Virus record (IMG/VR): IMGVR_UViG_3300020205_005279
Location: 25,051 to 89,050 of that record
Length of the DNA stretch: 64,000 nt
Origin: a virus
Reading direction: 5' to 3' (one strand)
This document shows, piece by piece, positions 8,256 to 18,327 of this stretch (within the stretch, counting starts at the first letter, position 1; every line of letters begins with the position of its first letter). A program made the translations under genes and the position numbers. The notes below the pieces were generated by a model, which saw only the letters and a program-made list of their open reading frames with translations, was not told the origin of the DNA and ran no database searches.

Positions 8256-10624
8256 ACTGCCAAGGTAAATAGAGGAACAGCGTAAATATTAGCAGTTGCT
8301 CCGTTTCTTATTACAGGTATTGTTGTAACTGCAGGGGCGGTTGGCCGATGAAAATAGAAAGCGCCATCGCGACCATTTGTGTGAATACGCTGCGCTAATT
8401 CGGAAATTGTGGTATTATATGAATACCAACTAGTTATTGTTGGGTTTGTTTCTGTCATAGTCCCTTCGGCGCTAAGCGCTCCGAAACTTTGCCCTGTAAA
8501 ACTTACTCCACTACCACTTATTGTAGGATTGGCAATAGCATCTGCTCCTACACTATCGATAATTTGCTGAAAAAATGGCTTATCTGTAGTAGAGAAAGCC
8601 CGACGATATTCCGAGCCCACTTTAATAAACAGTCCTGGAACCCTAATTTGAAAGTTAGGATCTGAGATAATTAAGTTTAAGGTTCCGGTGCTAGAAACAG
8701 TAGAGTTTGTTGCGATAGAAAAAGACGAGGCATTAATCCTGGTTGCTGTATAATTCCCTTCAAAAAAAGCAGAACCTGTTGCTGCTACCACGCCCGACAC
8801 TTGCACTGTGTCCCCAGTTTGTACAGGATGGTCACTAAGCACTATGGTGACAACACCGGCGGTTGTAGAAGACCACTGGGCCAAAGGCCCTAAAACAAAC
8901 TCTGACACAGATGTTTTAAGCCTATTTCCTGTAATCGATTCGGCGCCAAGAGTTGTATCAGCGGGGTTGAGAATGTAGTCTTGGTCTCTAAGAACGACTC
9001 TTTGCCAAATTACAACACTCTTGCCGACAAAGGAGTTGTAGGTATAGCCCAATATGTTCTCGTTTGATGTGGCAGGAGTGGGTCGCTTTGTGTTTTGAAT
9101 AGCTAGCCTAGACCGGAGTTTTAACTCAGCGGCAGTATTGCTAATACTATTAATTGCCCCGGAAATTGAACCTTCCATTGAAAAAACAAAACTGGAATAA
9201 CTACGTAAATATATAGGAGACTGAGCAAATTTAAACTGTAAAATATTATTGACATTAACCCCATCAAACCTCTTTATTTGTATTTCTTGCCCGGGTAAGA
9301 GACCATCCGCGCTTGTGTTTTGATCAAAAAACAAATATTTCTGATTCTCTTCGTCAAATAGGAAAAACCCTTCGTTAGTAGCATTTTTAACAGTATAAGC
9401 AAAAACTTTTGTCCTTATAATTTCTGGCATTCCTTCAAAAAACTTTCCTCTTTGCTTTCTAATTTGAATTACTTGTCCAGAATTGCTATCATTAACGCTA
9501 CTTTCGATAATTTCTAAATCTTCTGGAATTACGTAATTGACCCCTTGGTCTGTAATTTCAATGGACTTAACAGAGTACCTAGAACCGGAGCCAATAGTAA
9601 AGCGAGTTAATTCGTCAACAGGGCAAACTACACAATTTTGAGAAGTATTTGCAGATCCAACCGGAAGAAGTACGCTAAAGGTGCTGGAGTTAATACGAGT
9701 AACAGAACTTACAAACCCGCTTTGAAGCGTCCCCGACACAACACGGATATAAACGCTCGTTCCTGTGCTAAGTCCGTGGTTAGCAAGAGTTATTGTAGAA
9801 CTCGCTGTGCTACCAAGTTGGGTTCCGAATGAAGTATTAGTGTATGTTGCTGGTGTTCCAGGAAGATACTCAAACCCCATTTTACTAAAAGTTACGTTAG
9901 CTCTTGCAGATGAAGTGCCACTAGTTTTCCCCCTGAGTTGGATGTTAGAAAGCCGAACATCTGAACTAGAGATAGAAAGAGTTCCGGATCCTGTAATACT
10001 TCCGGCAATATTACTAACTGTAAATGTATTTGTTGTTGTTGAGAGAACCGCATATTCACCAGAGGTAGCGTTACTACCACCACCTGAATTACCAAATCTT
10101 AGGTTAAGTCCTTGGTCTACTTCAAATCCATGGGAGTTTGCCGTTATGGTTATGATAGCACTTGCGCTAGCAGACCATGTTCCCATTGAAAATTCTAAGT
10201 CGGCAACTTCGTTTGGGGCATTAAGAAAATAAAATCCCCCGCCACCCGAAATTAACTGAATGGAGGGAACAGAACCCGACTCAGAATAGCGGGGAGCATT
10301 AGCCGCGCTATCTCCACCAACTCCCGCAAGATACTTGGTAAAATAAACCTGATTTTCGTCTGTGAAGGTGAAGTATCTGGTACTAAATTTAGTTCTTTTT
10401 AAGACCTCACCAGAGATGGTTTTAAGACTCTCTGTTGTAAGCCCAGAGATTTGTGTGTCTTTGTTGTCAATAAGACCAGAAAAGCATATAGACTCCACCG
10501 ATGATGACAAGGAACACAACTCAATGTCGTTTTCAATGCCAGGAGCGTATAACTTCTGCAACGCTGTTTTAAGATTGAGATTAGACTCGGATAGATTTTT
10601 TGATCTAGTTAAACCGATTGCCAT
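8252..10624 (-). CDS. virion protein with repeated H-G-x-x-x-G beta domains
   Basis: A 790-residue Ser/Thr/Gly-rich protein. At least three copies of a short beta domain are recognisable by NSHGFEVDQG, ANHGLSTGTSVYI and SDHPVQTGDTVQVSG, each followed by a strand ending in the N-x-x-x-F-x-V-x type. This is the repeat common in long phage tail fibres and baseplate proteins. The stop codon interlocks with that of the opposing 4731 gene in TTAA. It is the last gene of the minus block that starts upstream at 24534. Confidence 0.75.
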   Translation of the reverse strand: MAIGLTRSKNLSESNLNLKTALQKLYAPGIENDIELCSLSSSVESICFSGLIDNKDTQISGLTTESLKTISGEVLKRTKFSTRYFTFTDENQVYFTKYLAGVGGDSAANAPRYSESGSVPSIQLISGGGGFYFLNAPNEVADLEFSMGTWSASASAIITITANSHGFEVDQGLNLRFGNSGGGSNATSGEYAVLSTTTNTFTVSNIAGSITGSGTLSISSSDVRLSNIQLRGKTSGTSSARANVTFSKMGFEYLPGTPATYTNTSFGTQLGSTASSTITLANHGLSTGTSVYIRVVSGTLQSGFVSSVTRINSSTFSVLLPVGSANTSQNCVVCPVDELTRFTIGSGSRYSVKSIEITDQGVNYVIPEDLEIIESSVNDSNSGQVIQIRKQRGKFFEGMPEIIRTKVFAYTVKNATNEGFFLFDEENQKYLFFDQNTSADGLLPGQEIQIKRFDGVNVNNILQFKFAQSPIYLRSYSSFVFSMEGSISGAINSISNTAAELKLRSRLAIQNTKRPTPATSNENILGYTYNSFVGKSVVIWQRVVLRDQDYILNPADTTLGAESITGNRLKTSVSEFVLGPLAQWSSTTAGVVTIVLSDHPVQTGDTVQVSGVVAATGSAFFEGNYTATRINASSFSIATNSTVSSTGTLNLIISDPNFQIRVPGLFIKVGSEYRRAFSTTDKPFFQQIIDSVGADAIANPTISGSGVSFTGQSFGALSAEGTMTETNPTITSWYSYNTTISELAQRIHTNGRDGAFYFHRPTAPAVTTIPVIRNGATANIYAVPLFTLAV

Positions 10625-10645
10625 GTTCTAAGCGCTCCTGAATTG

Positions 10646-13600
10646 TTAAAAGAGTTGAATTGAAATACTTGAGTAAGTGTTCCCAGTCCCGAGCTGGTTA
10701 AACTTAGTTTCTAGTGGATCGGGAATTGTCACGGTCTCACCGGCTGCATTTACAGACGTAGAGGCCTGATCAAAAATTTCTGCTTTTGTCCAGTTTTGAT
10801 ACTCCTTATTAGCAGAGTCGTATTTAGTAGACAAAAGACCAACAATAAAGTTTGGCGCAATATTTCGTGCCCGGAAATAAACTGCGATATCATGAACATC
10901 ATTAATAATGTTTTTGACAGATTGTTTTGAAAGAGCGTTGCCTTCTAGGCTAAATCTTCTAAGTGGTGGAGTTAAATTAGCTCCTGTTGCAACGCCCGTA
11001 ATGTTTTTGAGGGTCCCAGATTGATAGGTTGTGAGCAGATTATTGTTTAGGTAAACAAATCTTAATGCGCGACAATTAATAAACAAGGGTATAGTACCTG
11101 TTGCCCTGGAACTTTGCAAATAAACTTGGTCGAGGACCGCATGGTTATTAAAGAACGAGGCGATGTTTTGACCCGCTCGCCGGAACTTTAGTGCCCCAGC
11201 GCTAACCGACACCGGGGCATTAACATAGATAAATTGGTTGCCTCGATCAATTTGTGTTACATGGGCAATTTCTGTAGACCCAGCAAATACAAGATCTCCG
11301 ACCATTACCTGAGAGTTAATTTGAAAACCTCCAGGATTGCTTTGGTAAAGTTTTTCCGAACTCTCACTCGAGGTGTTATTATTGTTTCTCGATGTCCAAG
11401 TTATTGCAGGAGTTGTTTCTTCAACAGATCCATTAACAAGCGGGGCAATAAGTCTTCCTCTGTCTGCTATCGAGACCCAGTTCGTGGGGTATCTTGAGGA
11501 AAGAGTTCCATCAAGGTTGACATAACTAAGAACCACATTATTGGACAACGTAGTAAAATTAGGTAACAACGATCCACCCACACCAGTGCCATTAGAAGGG
11601 CCATAAATCAACCCTACCCGACTCGTGTTTATAGATCCCAGTGCAGAAAGATCTCTAAATCTGCAGTTATGGAACCAAGTATTGAAATTAACTCCGGCAG
11701 TGTTGTTAGTACTGTAAATTGTGGGAAATTTACCTGTGAAGTAAGAATCGCCTACGTAAAAAGTAGAGATTCTTGGAAGGTTTTTTAAATCATCTTGTCT
11801 GAATTCTAGATCTCGCGTTGAACTATTAAAAAGGTAGTGTAGGTATAAAGCTTGCAGATTGCTGTATGAGGTGGCGGTGGCTTCGGCAACAAAGTTTGTA
11901 GGTAGGATATATTGCCTTCCTTCAGAGGTAAGATATCCTTCCCAGTTATTAGCACCAAAGTTAGCGATGGATAGACTTGGAGCTCCGGCAATAGAAAAAG
12001 GTTTTCCGTACCATCCTGAATACCAGGCATCAATCCTTGTCAGTTGTGAAGCTTGTAAAACATCAGTAGAAGTTTCAGTACCCGCTCCAACTGACATATT
12101 ATATCCAACTTTATTAAAAGTTTGAGCAACTCCACAATAAGTACAATTTACACTACCGAGTTTATTCCAGGTTAGGTTGTTACCAGAAGCGATTCTGAAG
12201 GCAATGTCGCGGTAATAGATGCCAAGGTATTGCGTTTCAGCCAACATTCCGCTCCAGGCCTCAGCAGCAGTTCCTGTAGTAACAAAACTGTATTTAGGCA
12301 AACCATCTATCTGTGTTGATGGCAAACTAACTCCCACCTCAGCATCGGTGGTGCAAATGCCACCCCACCAACCACCACTGCTGTCACCGTTATTGATATC
12401 AAACCCAGAAAATTTAAATTGCCCAATGAATTGCCGTTTATTACCAGCACTGAGTGCTGTGGACCAAGTTGTAGTATTTCCTAGGTACCTGATCGATCCA
12501 CTAACATTTCCAAGATGACCTCCTAAACTAAGTGACATTACTGCACTGCTATTTCTTAGTTTAGGAATCAAACCAAAAAGCACTCCTGGACTACTACCTG
12601 AGCGGCTAGAAATAAGCGTTTTAAGATTGGGGAATATGCTGGAAAAGTCCGGATTGGCAAGTCTAATTGTAGATCCTAAGTTTAACTCCTCTAATAGGGT
12701 AAAAGGCCTAAAGCCGTTGGCTACGTCAATTGTTGGAAGAGTGCCTCCGTTAATTGAGATGTTTCTCTGGTTTTTATACAACGCCCCGGCAGAATCCTGG
12801 ACGGTATTGAGTGTTCCGTCGTAAGCAGTAATAGGTCCCGAGCCAGTCCAGCCGCTATACCCAAGCACCTGGGTAAGTGTGATTAGAGGTCTACCACCAC
12901 CCGTACTGGCCCCAGTAACCCCCGCTGGTGGCTCTTGCCAATCAAAAAAGGAAACAATGCCATTGGCCCAAAACAAATTATTTGCAATATTAAGTTTTTT
13001 AAGAGTGCCGTGAAGGGTTTTTAGCCATACAGGAATGGTAGATAGACCATTACTGGATATATCAAGTTCCTCAAGCTGGTTAAATCCAACCAACCCAATA
13101 TCCTTACCGGCTTGTTCTGTGAGCCCAAGACCGGACAATTGTGCCGAGGTAACTGCACCTGGATCGAGATAGATGTAAAGCAGACTATCAACGCCATTGC
13201 AAATTGTCCCCGTAGTACTAATACTAATATTTACTGTATTAATAGCCCCAGCAGAATTTATTGTTTCGGTTCTAGCAGTTTGTAAGTCCGAAAATCTTTT
13301 CAGTTCCCAACCATATACAAACGCAGAAGAACTTGCAGTAGCATTTTTACGTGAGAAAGAAAGACTTGCCCCATTATAAATTCTTACCGGGAGGATAAGT
13401 GGAGAGTTTTTAGTAGTATAGCATTCCAAATTTACCACTGAGGGTGTGGAGTTGGCCGATGTACGCATGTATGTTGGAATCTTTAGAGTCTCGGTTGGTG
13501 ACTCTATAATCGAACCCCTCTCTACGAGAAGTTTAGGAGCCAACCGCAACTCATAGACGTGTGAGCGGCGCCTAATTCTAAAAAGACCGGGGTACGATGC

Positions 13601-14092
13601 AGAGCTATACTCCCCAGCTAGATTCTTTTCAGAGTTAAAAAGGCTCTCTCTTGATGTAGGAACTGTAGTAGTTCTTACTGTGCCATTTTCATCAAGAAAA
13701 TTATATTCAATTTTTTTGGCTGCCAAACCACCATGGAATACCACAATATTGTCGGAAAAATCCGCAGTTGTAAACGAGTGTTTACCCGGTTCGCCTATTG
13801 CCTTATCCGTGGTAATTTGACTAAAGAGGTAGTTACTTACACTGTCTAATGTCCATTCCGAAATTGCTAAAGAGTGAATAACAGACTTATTAAGCCCTCC
13901 CATAGTCCTTATGTCCTCTTTAGCCAAACCACCACTTTTTAAACCATAAATCTGGTCTAAACCATCGGGGTTGAGGAGTAGGTTTGTTAAGGCTAAACGT
14001 TCGTCAGAATCGTAAATTTCACTAAGATCAAACCTATCAACAAGGCCAACATCTGGTCTGTTTTGCTGAAGGAGTTTAAAAGATTCTGCCAT
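10646..14092 (-). CDS. leucine-rich-repeat tail protein, candidate receptor-binding protein
   Basis: A 1148-residue protein. Residues about 335-375 carry classic leucine-rich repeats (LEELDISSNGL, then LKKLNIANNLF). Further repeats occur around LEELNLGST and near the C-terminus (LRFVYLNNNLL and RRFSLEGNAL). Between them is a long Ser/Thr/Asn-rich beta region. The repeats would form a curved binding surface, so recognition of a host surface molecule is a reasonable inference. Its ATG overlaps the upstream stop as TAATG, and it sits among tail proteins. A second, smaller leucine-rich-repeat gene lies at 34410. Confidence 0.75.
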   Translation of the reverse strand: MAESFKLLQQNRPDVGLVDRFDLSEIYDSDERLALTNLLLNPDGLDQIYGLKSGGLAKEDIRTMGGLNKSVIHSLAISEWTLDSVSNYLFSQITTDKAIGEPGKHSFTTADFSDNIVVFHGGLAAKKIEYNFLDENGTVRTTTVPTSRESLFNSEKNLAGEYSSASYPGLFRIRRRSHVYELRLAPKLLVERGSIIESPTETLKIPTYMRTSANSTPSVVNLECYTTKNSPLILPVRIYNGASLSFSRKNATASSSAFVYGWELKRFSDLQTARTETINSAGAINTVNISISTTGTICNGVDSLLYIYLDPGAVTSAQLSGLGLTEQAGKDIGLVGFNQLEELDISSNGLSTIPVWLKTLHGTLKKLNIANNLFWANGIVSFFDWQEPPAGVTGASTGGGRPLITLTQVLGYSGWTGSGPITAYDGTLNTVQDSAGALYKNQRNISINGGTLPTIDVANGFRPFTLLEELNLGSTIRLANPDFSSIFPNLKTLISSRSGSSPGVLFGLIPKLRNSSAVMSLSLGGHLGNVSGSIRYLGNTTTWSTALSAGNKRQFIGQFKFSGFDINNGDSSGGWWGGICTTDAEVGVSLPSTQIDGLPKYSFVTTGTAAEAWSGMLAETQYLGIYYRDIAFRIASGNNLTWNKLGSVNCTYCGVAQTFNKVGYNMSVGAGTETSTDVLQASQLTRIDAWYSGWYGKPFSIAGAPSLSIANFGANNWEGYLTSEGRQYILPTNFVAEATATSYSNLQALYLHYLFNSSTRDLEFRQDDLKNLPRISTFYVGDSYFTGKFPTIYSTNNTAGVNFNTWFHNCRFRDLSALGSINTSRVGLIYGPSNGTGVGGSLLPNFTTLSNNVVLSYVNLDGTLSSRYPTNWVSIADRGRLIAPLVNGSVEETTPAITWTSRNNNNTSSESSEKLYQSNPGGFQINSQVMVGDLVFAGSTEIAHVTQIDRGNQFIYVNAPVSVSAGALKFRRAGQNIASFFNNHAVLDQVYLQSSRATGTIPLFINCRALRFVYLNNNLLTTYQSGTLKNITGVATGANLTPPLRRFSLEGNALSKQSVKNIINDVHDIAVYFRARNIAPNFIVGLLSTKYDSANKEYQNWTKAEIFDQASTSVNAAGETVTIPDPLETKFNQLGTGNTYSSISIQLF

Positions 14093-17000
14093 TACTGTTC
14101 CTTGTAGTTAAGCGTTACGAACATTGTTCCATTTACCCCTGTAGAAAGATTTCTAGCGATCATAAAGAGCGCTTTATTGCTCCAAAAACTAGGGCCTATA
14201 GACTCAGTGTTAATGTTAAATATATCCGAGAGGTCTATTTCGGTAGGTTTGTTTGCCGAGATAAAGAAAGACGCTATTGGGTCCCCAGAGTCTTTAAACT
14301 CCAACCAGCGAATGGGATAGTCACCCGTCCCAGAAAATCCCGCTCCTGAAAGAAGCGTATTGCTAACAAAACTCGGGCATTTTTTTGTGCGATCAACAGC
14401 ATTTGAGCCGCTTACATCGTAGTAAGAATACTCCGCTGATGTAAGAGTTTCGGGATGGTTATAAGCCACCATGGCTTTTTTTGCCGAAGTAAGTTCATCA
14501 GATGCTCCTCCGTCGTGAAGGTCTCCGTTGCCCCCTATATTATTTACGCTAAGTGTGCATCCGTGTGGAGTAAATGGCGACTGAATTATTCCATTCGGTG
14601 TTACTTGGCCAACTGACATACCGCCAATTTTTGCGCCCTCTCTCATGCGTATAAAAAATCTAATCGGAAAAAGATTTTGGCCTACAATTTTTTGAGAAAT
14701 AAGACGGGCATCTGGACGAAGTAAGTCTGGGGTGTAGAGAGCAATAGCCCTGTATTTTGCAATGACCTCGGTATCGTTGCTAAACGCCGATCCGCTTACC
14801 ACCACCACGGGAAGGAGGAATAGACTAACACTTGTGCCGGCGGGAGTGTAAACTTGCTGAGCAGCTCCAGTCGTAGTTCTAACTGTAATGCCCGCTCCAT
14901 CAGAATCCCTCTCTACAAACACTGAGTTAGACGCCGACCACAAATCTTGAGGCCACGACGAGGTTCTAGAGAGATAGTAAGTTCCTCCGCCGGGCACACC
15001 GTCGATTCCAACGTTGGTAAACGTGGATACTTCTTTAACCTCTCCAGCTTTGCCGTAGATCGCATGGCAACTACCACCTTCTGTCCCAGGAACGCCAGGA
15101 AGTTGGCCATCAATTAACCCAAATGACTGCCATAGTCCCTCCCCAACCTCCAACCCACCATCACCCACATCGAGCCACGCTGCTTGATTAACTGTAAGTA
15201 CATTGTTTTTAATTTCCTCAGAATCAAAGTTAACTGGAAGACCTTCATAGTATCTGTAATCGGCGCTATTAGGAACGGTTTTATCAACAACGTAGTAGTT
15301 GCCGGCGTCCTCAAGAACCCGAACATCAAAACTATTGTCAGCAAGACCAGTCTGATCGCTAGGGTTTTTAGGATTAATAATTCCGAACCCAGGACCCACT
15401 CGCGCTCTAGAAACTACGGAGTTGGGATACGTATAAGTGCCTGGATTTTCCTGAGGCCAAATAATGCCAATTTGCATTTCGCCAAAATGGTTGCCATCAC
15501 AACCAAAGTCTGCATCACTCTCACCACAAGTTAGTGTATATGAGTCTGCTGATTGCGGAGTAATTCGAGTAAAGAGAAGATAAAATTCATCAGTAGTTAT
15601 ATCTACTGTTGAGAGAAGCGTTGTATCTTTACGGTATCTAGATAGTTTTAAAGACACATTTTCCTTAAACCTAAACAGCAACTCAGCATCGGACCAAGGC
15701 CGGGCCTTAGTCTGGCCAATATACGACCCGGCTGTAAAATCGCGTTGAAGCACAGTTTCCGGACCACTGATACCCGAAGGAGACGTTGAGTACTCTTGAC
15801 TTGGGTTGACGTAAGACGCGTAAACTTTTTCGCCAATTAAATGAGCGCCTAGTAACGACTTTTCGTAAGCATCCCAGCCAATAAACGTTCCGCCACTTTG
15901 AAGGTTGGCCGAAGCACTCACAAATGCCGCATCGGGCCCAACGTACGTCAAAGTCGGTACGGGGGATTCTTTGCTTCTTCCTAAGTCTGTGAGAATAGCC
16001 TCATCTTTTTGCAACCTATTAATACTAAAAATACCACGAAGTCTTTGCTCTTCCGGCAAAATGCAAATATATCCTTCTTGGAATGTAAACGCATTTTCCC
16101 GGCAGCCAAATTGGTTGATAAATTTTACCTCAGTATCGGTAGTTGTGGTAATTGACGCAGAGATGGGAAACACTTCCTTCTTGTTAAAGAAAGAATTTCC
16201 TTCGGTATTTACGACGTACTGCTTGGGTTTAAGACCGAGAACACTCGCCCAATCATATATTGGCACCTCAACGGTGTCAGACGAAATTGCAGATATTACA
16301 CGGTTGGTAGCTTTGCCACTAGAGAGGGATACGGTACCTTCGTCGCCTCCATCAATGTAATAGGACGCGCCATATTTTTCAATGAACTGAGGAAGACGAA
16401 TGCGACTTGGGCTATCAACGTACGCTCTATACTTGAAGAAGAAGAAGGGGTCTTCAAGGCACGGTTGCCCGAGTTGGTTTTCAATAACCAAAGTGTGAAC
16501 TGTTACCCACCTGGAGCTTCCGTTGCCAGTAGGAATATACATGTAGAACCGGGCTCCGATGGCGCCATACCACCCAAACTCAATTTTGTACATTGTTACG
16601 GTATCGGGATTGAAGATATAACCACTATCACCTTGGCCATTAAGGCCGTCGCCATTCATTTTGTTTTGTTGAATGGCTGTTTCATAAACTTTTGTTACTT
16701 GGTTTTTTCTAACTTGCTGCTCTAGGATAAGAACTTCTGAGTCAGTGAGCAATTCTTTATAACTGACAACTCCGGTAAGTTGGGAGATGTACGCTTCTCG
16801 TTCGTTGTATTTGGCCTCAACAAACAGATCAGTCTGTCCTAGAGGGATGGTGGATCTTCTTACGACAGAAAAGTCAGTTCCGTCTTGGAGTCTGAAAAAA
16901 TAACCATCAGTAAAATTTTCTACTCCCCACTCTAAAAGCGAACCGGGGCCGGCACCTTCCTCGGAAATTCTAACACCGTATGTAAATCCACTAATTCTGC

Positions 17001-18321
17001 CAGGTTGATAGCGAAATGCTCTGATGGATGTCAGAGTGATAACGGCGTAGCCGGACTCACTACCTCCTATCAAATTGCCCTCAGCAAGGTTTTCTGAAAT
17101 TTGTGGAATTGTTACATCTGAAAAGCTCTGTGGCCAACTCTGACCAAAGATTAGCGAGGTTGATGGGGTTGTAGAAGTAATAAGGAAGTAGGGAAGTTTA
17201 TAATCTTTTACGTACTGTGGAACTTCGTCTTCTGATTCATATACCTGAAACTCCCAGTTTTTAAAATCATTAGGCAAAGACCCGTAATCTATGCCCCAGT
17301 ACTCCAACCACAGTTCTGGGTTGTTGTTTGTTGCTAAACGATAATGCCCCTGGTCTGGTTCTCTCCACGTGTACCTTGTAGAGGCAAAGAAAAATTTATT
17401 AAAATTAACAGAAACATTAGCTTCTTCTGCGGGCAAATCAGCCCCAAAAAGATCCACGAGATTTATCGTTTCTTCTGAGGTGTCTGGGGCAAAATTGACA
17501 AGAGTGCCTTGAGGAGTTATAGGTATGTTCTGCTCCGATTCAAATCTACCTTGACTAATATCAAGCCAAATTTGATCCCAGTAAAGCCGATTGAATTTAC
17601 CATCGGGGGTTTTAGGATATTTTCTTTCAAGAAAATTAAGGTTAAAGGCGTTCTTTTGAGCCGGTGTAAAATTATTAACCATGTACTCAATAACGTACAT
17701 AGCGATAAGGGACTGAATGTATCTACCCCAACCTGGTCCTGGATTGCCCGATATTCCCATAATTTTGTTAGAGACAGGAGGGTTGCCTGGATCAGAGTAG
17801 GGAACAGGGTAAGAATCCATTACAACTGATGATCCGATGGAATAATCGCGATCTCTAACCGCGATATGAGGACCGGCTGGTGAGTTTTTGCTATCCCACA
17901 ACACGCTACTTTTAAAATAATCTTGCCACGCTGCATAAACGACCCAGTCTTTGCGATCAAGTCCATAGGAACTTACGTCGTCAAAAATGCCTTGCTGGGT
18001 TTCGGCTCTATCAATTCCTAGAAGAGAGCGACTCACTTCGCTTTCTATGGCGAACTGCTCTACAATAGGCAGGGCGGCGGGCCGGCCCTTACTGTATATA
18101 TTTTGAGTAGATAGTCCGTTCTTCTTATATGACTTGGGGTCTATAACTATCGCCACACTCTCCTTAGAAAGGAAATCAGGCGGATAATAAACATCTTTGT
18201 TTGAAATTAGTGTATTTCCTTCATCGGAGAAAAGCGCACTTCCCCGATAGCTGATCATCTGTAATTCTTTTTTGTAAGTCCTAGCGCCGGTCTTTTGAGC
18301 TTTAATTCGGTATTGGGCCAT
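14092..18321 (-). CDS. very large virion protein, paralogue of the 18328 gene product
   Basis: A 1409-residue protein with no signal peptide. The segment SEVSRSLLGIDRAETQQGIF near residue 95 and the later MYKIEFGWYGAIGARFYMYI and KYGASYYIDGGDEGTV segments match corresponding segments of the neighbouring 1029-residue protein, so the two are paralogues. The W-K-I-E-F-x-W-Y-G-A-x-G-A motif is familiar from cyanophage structural proteins. It is one of the longest genes in the window and probably forms a tail-fibre or baseplate component. Its stop overlaps the start of the leucine-rich-repeat gene by one base. Confidence 0.8.
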   Translation of the reverse strand: MAQYRIKAQKTGARTYKKELQMISYRGSALFSDEGNTLISNKDVYYPPDFLSKESVAIVIDPKSYKKNGLSTQNIYSKGRPAALPIVEQFAIESEVSRSLLGIDRAETQQGIFDDVSSYGLDRKDWVVYAAWQDYFKSSVLWDSKNSPAGPHIAVRDRDYSIGSSVVMDSYPVPYSDPGNPPVSNKIMGISGNPGPGWGRYIQSLIAMYVIEYMVNNFTPAQKNAFNLNFLERKYPKTPDGKFNRLYWDQIWLDISQGRFESEQNIPITPQGTLVNFAPDTSEETINLVDLFGADLPAEEANVSVNFNKFFFASTRYTWREPDQGHYRLATNNNPELWLEYWGIDYGSLPNDFKNWEFQVYESEDEVPQYVKDYKLPYFLITSTTPSTSLIFGQSWPQSFSDVTIPQISENLAEGNLIGGSESGYAVITLTSIRAFRYQPGRISGFTYGVRISEEGAGPGSLLEWGVENFTDGYFFRLQDGTDFSVVRRSTIPLGQTDLFVEAKYNEREAYISQLTGVVSYKELLTDSEVLILEQQVRKNQVTKVYETAIQQNKMNGDGLNGQGDSGYIFNPDTVTMYKIEFGWYGAIGARFYMYIPTGNGSSRWVTVHTLVIENQLGQPCLEDPFFFFKYRAYVDSPSRIRLPQFIEKYGASYYIDGGDEGTVSLSSGKATNRVISAISSDTVEVPIYDWASVLGLKPKQYVVNTEGNSFFNKKEVFPISASITTTTDTEVKFINQFGCRENAFTFQEGYICILPEEQRLRGIFSINRLQKDEAILTDLGRSKESPVPTLTYVGPDAAFVSASANLQSGGTFIGWDAYEKSLLGAHLIGEKVYASYVNPSQEYSTSPSGISGPETVLQRDFTAGSYIGQTKARPWSDAELLFRFKENVSLKLSRYRKDTTLLSTVDITTDEFYLLFTRITPQSADSYTLTCGESDADFGCDGNHFGEMQIGIIWPQENPGTYTYPNSVVSRARVGPGFGIINPKNPSDQTGLADNSFDVRVLEDAGNYYVVDKTVPNSADYRYYEGLPVNFDSEEIKNNVLTVNQAAWLDVGDGGLEVGEGLWQSFGLIDGQLPGVPGTEGGSCHAIYGKAGEVKEVSTFTNVGIDGVPGGGTYYLSRTSSWPQDLWSASNSVFVERDSDGAGITVRTTTGAAQQVYTPAGTSVSLFLLPVVVVSGSAFSNDTEVIAKYRAIALYTPDLLRPDARLISQKIVGQNLFPIRFFIRMREGAKIGGMSVGQVTPNGIIQSPFTPHGCTLSVNNIGGNGDLHDGGASDELTSAKKAMVAYNHPETLTSAEYSYYDVSGSNAVDRTKKCPSFVSNTLLSGAGFSGTGDYPIRWLEFKDSGDPIASFFISANKPTEIDLSDIFNINTESIGPSFWSNKALFMIARNLSTGVNGTMFVTLNYKEQ

Positions 18322-18327
18322 GAGTTA

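Noticed and set aside
9765-10232. 155-codon plus-strand frame
   Set aside because: Antisense to the repeat-rich 8252 gene, without ribosome binding site or motif.
15905-16360. 151-codon plus-strand frame
   Set aside because: Lies wholly inside the 14092 virion gene, no start signal and no recognisable protein.
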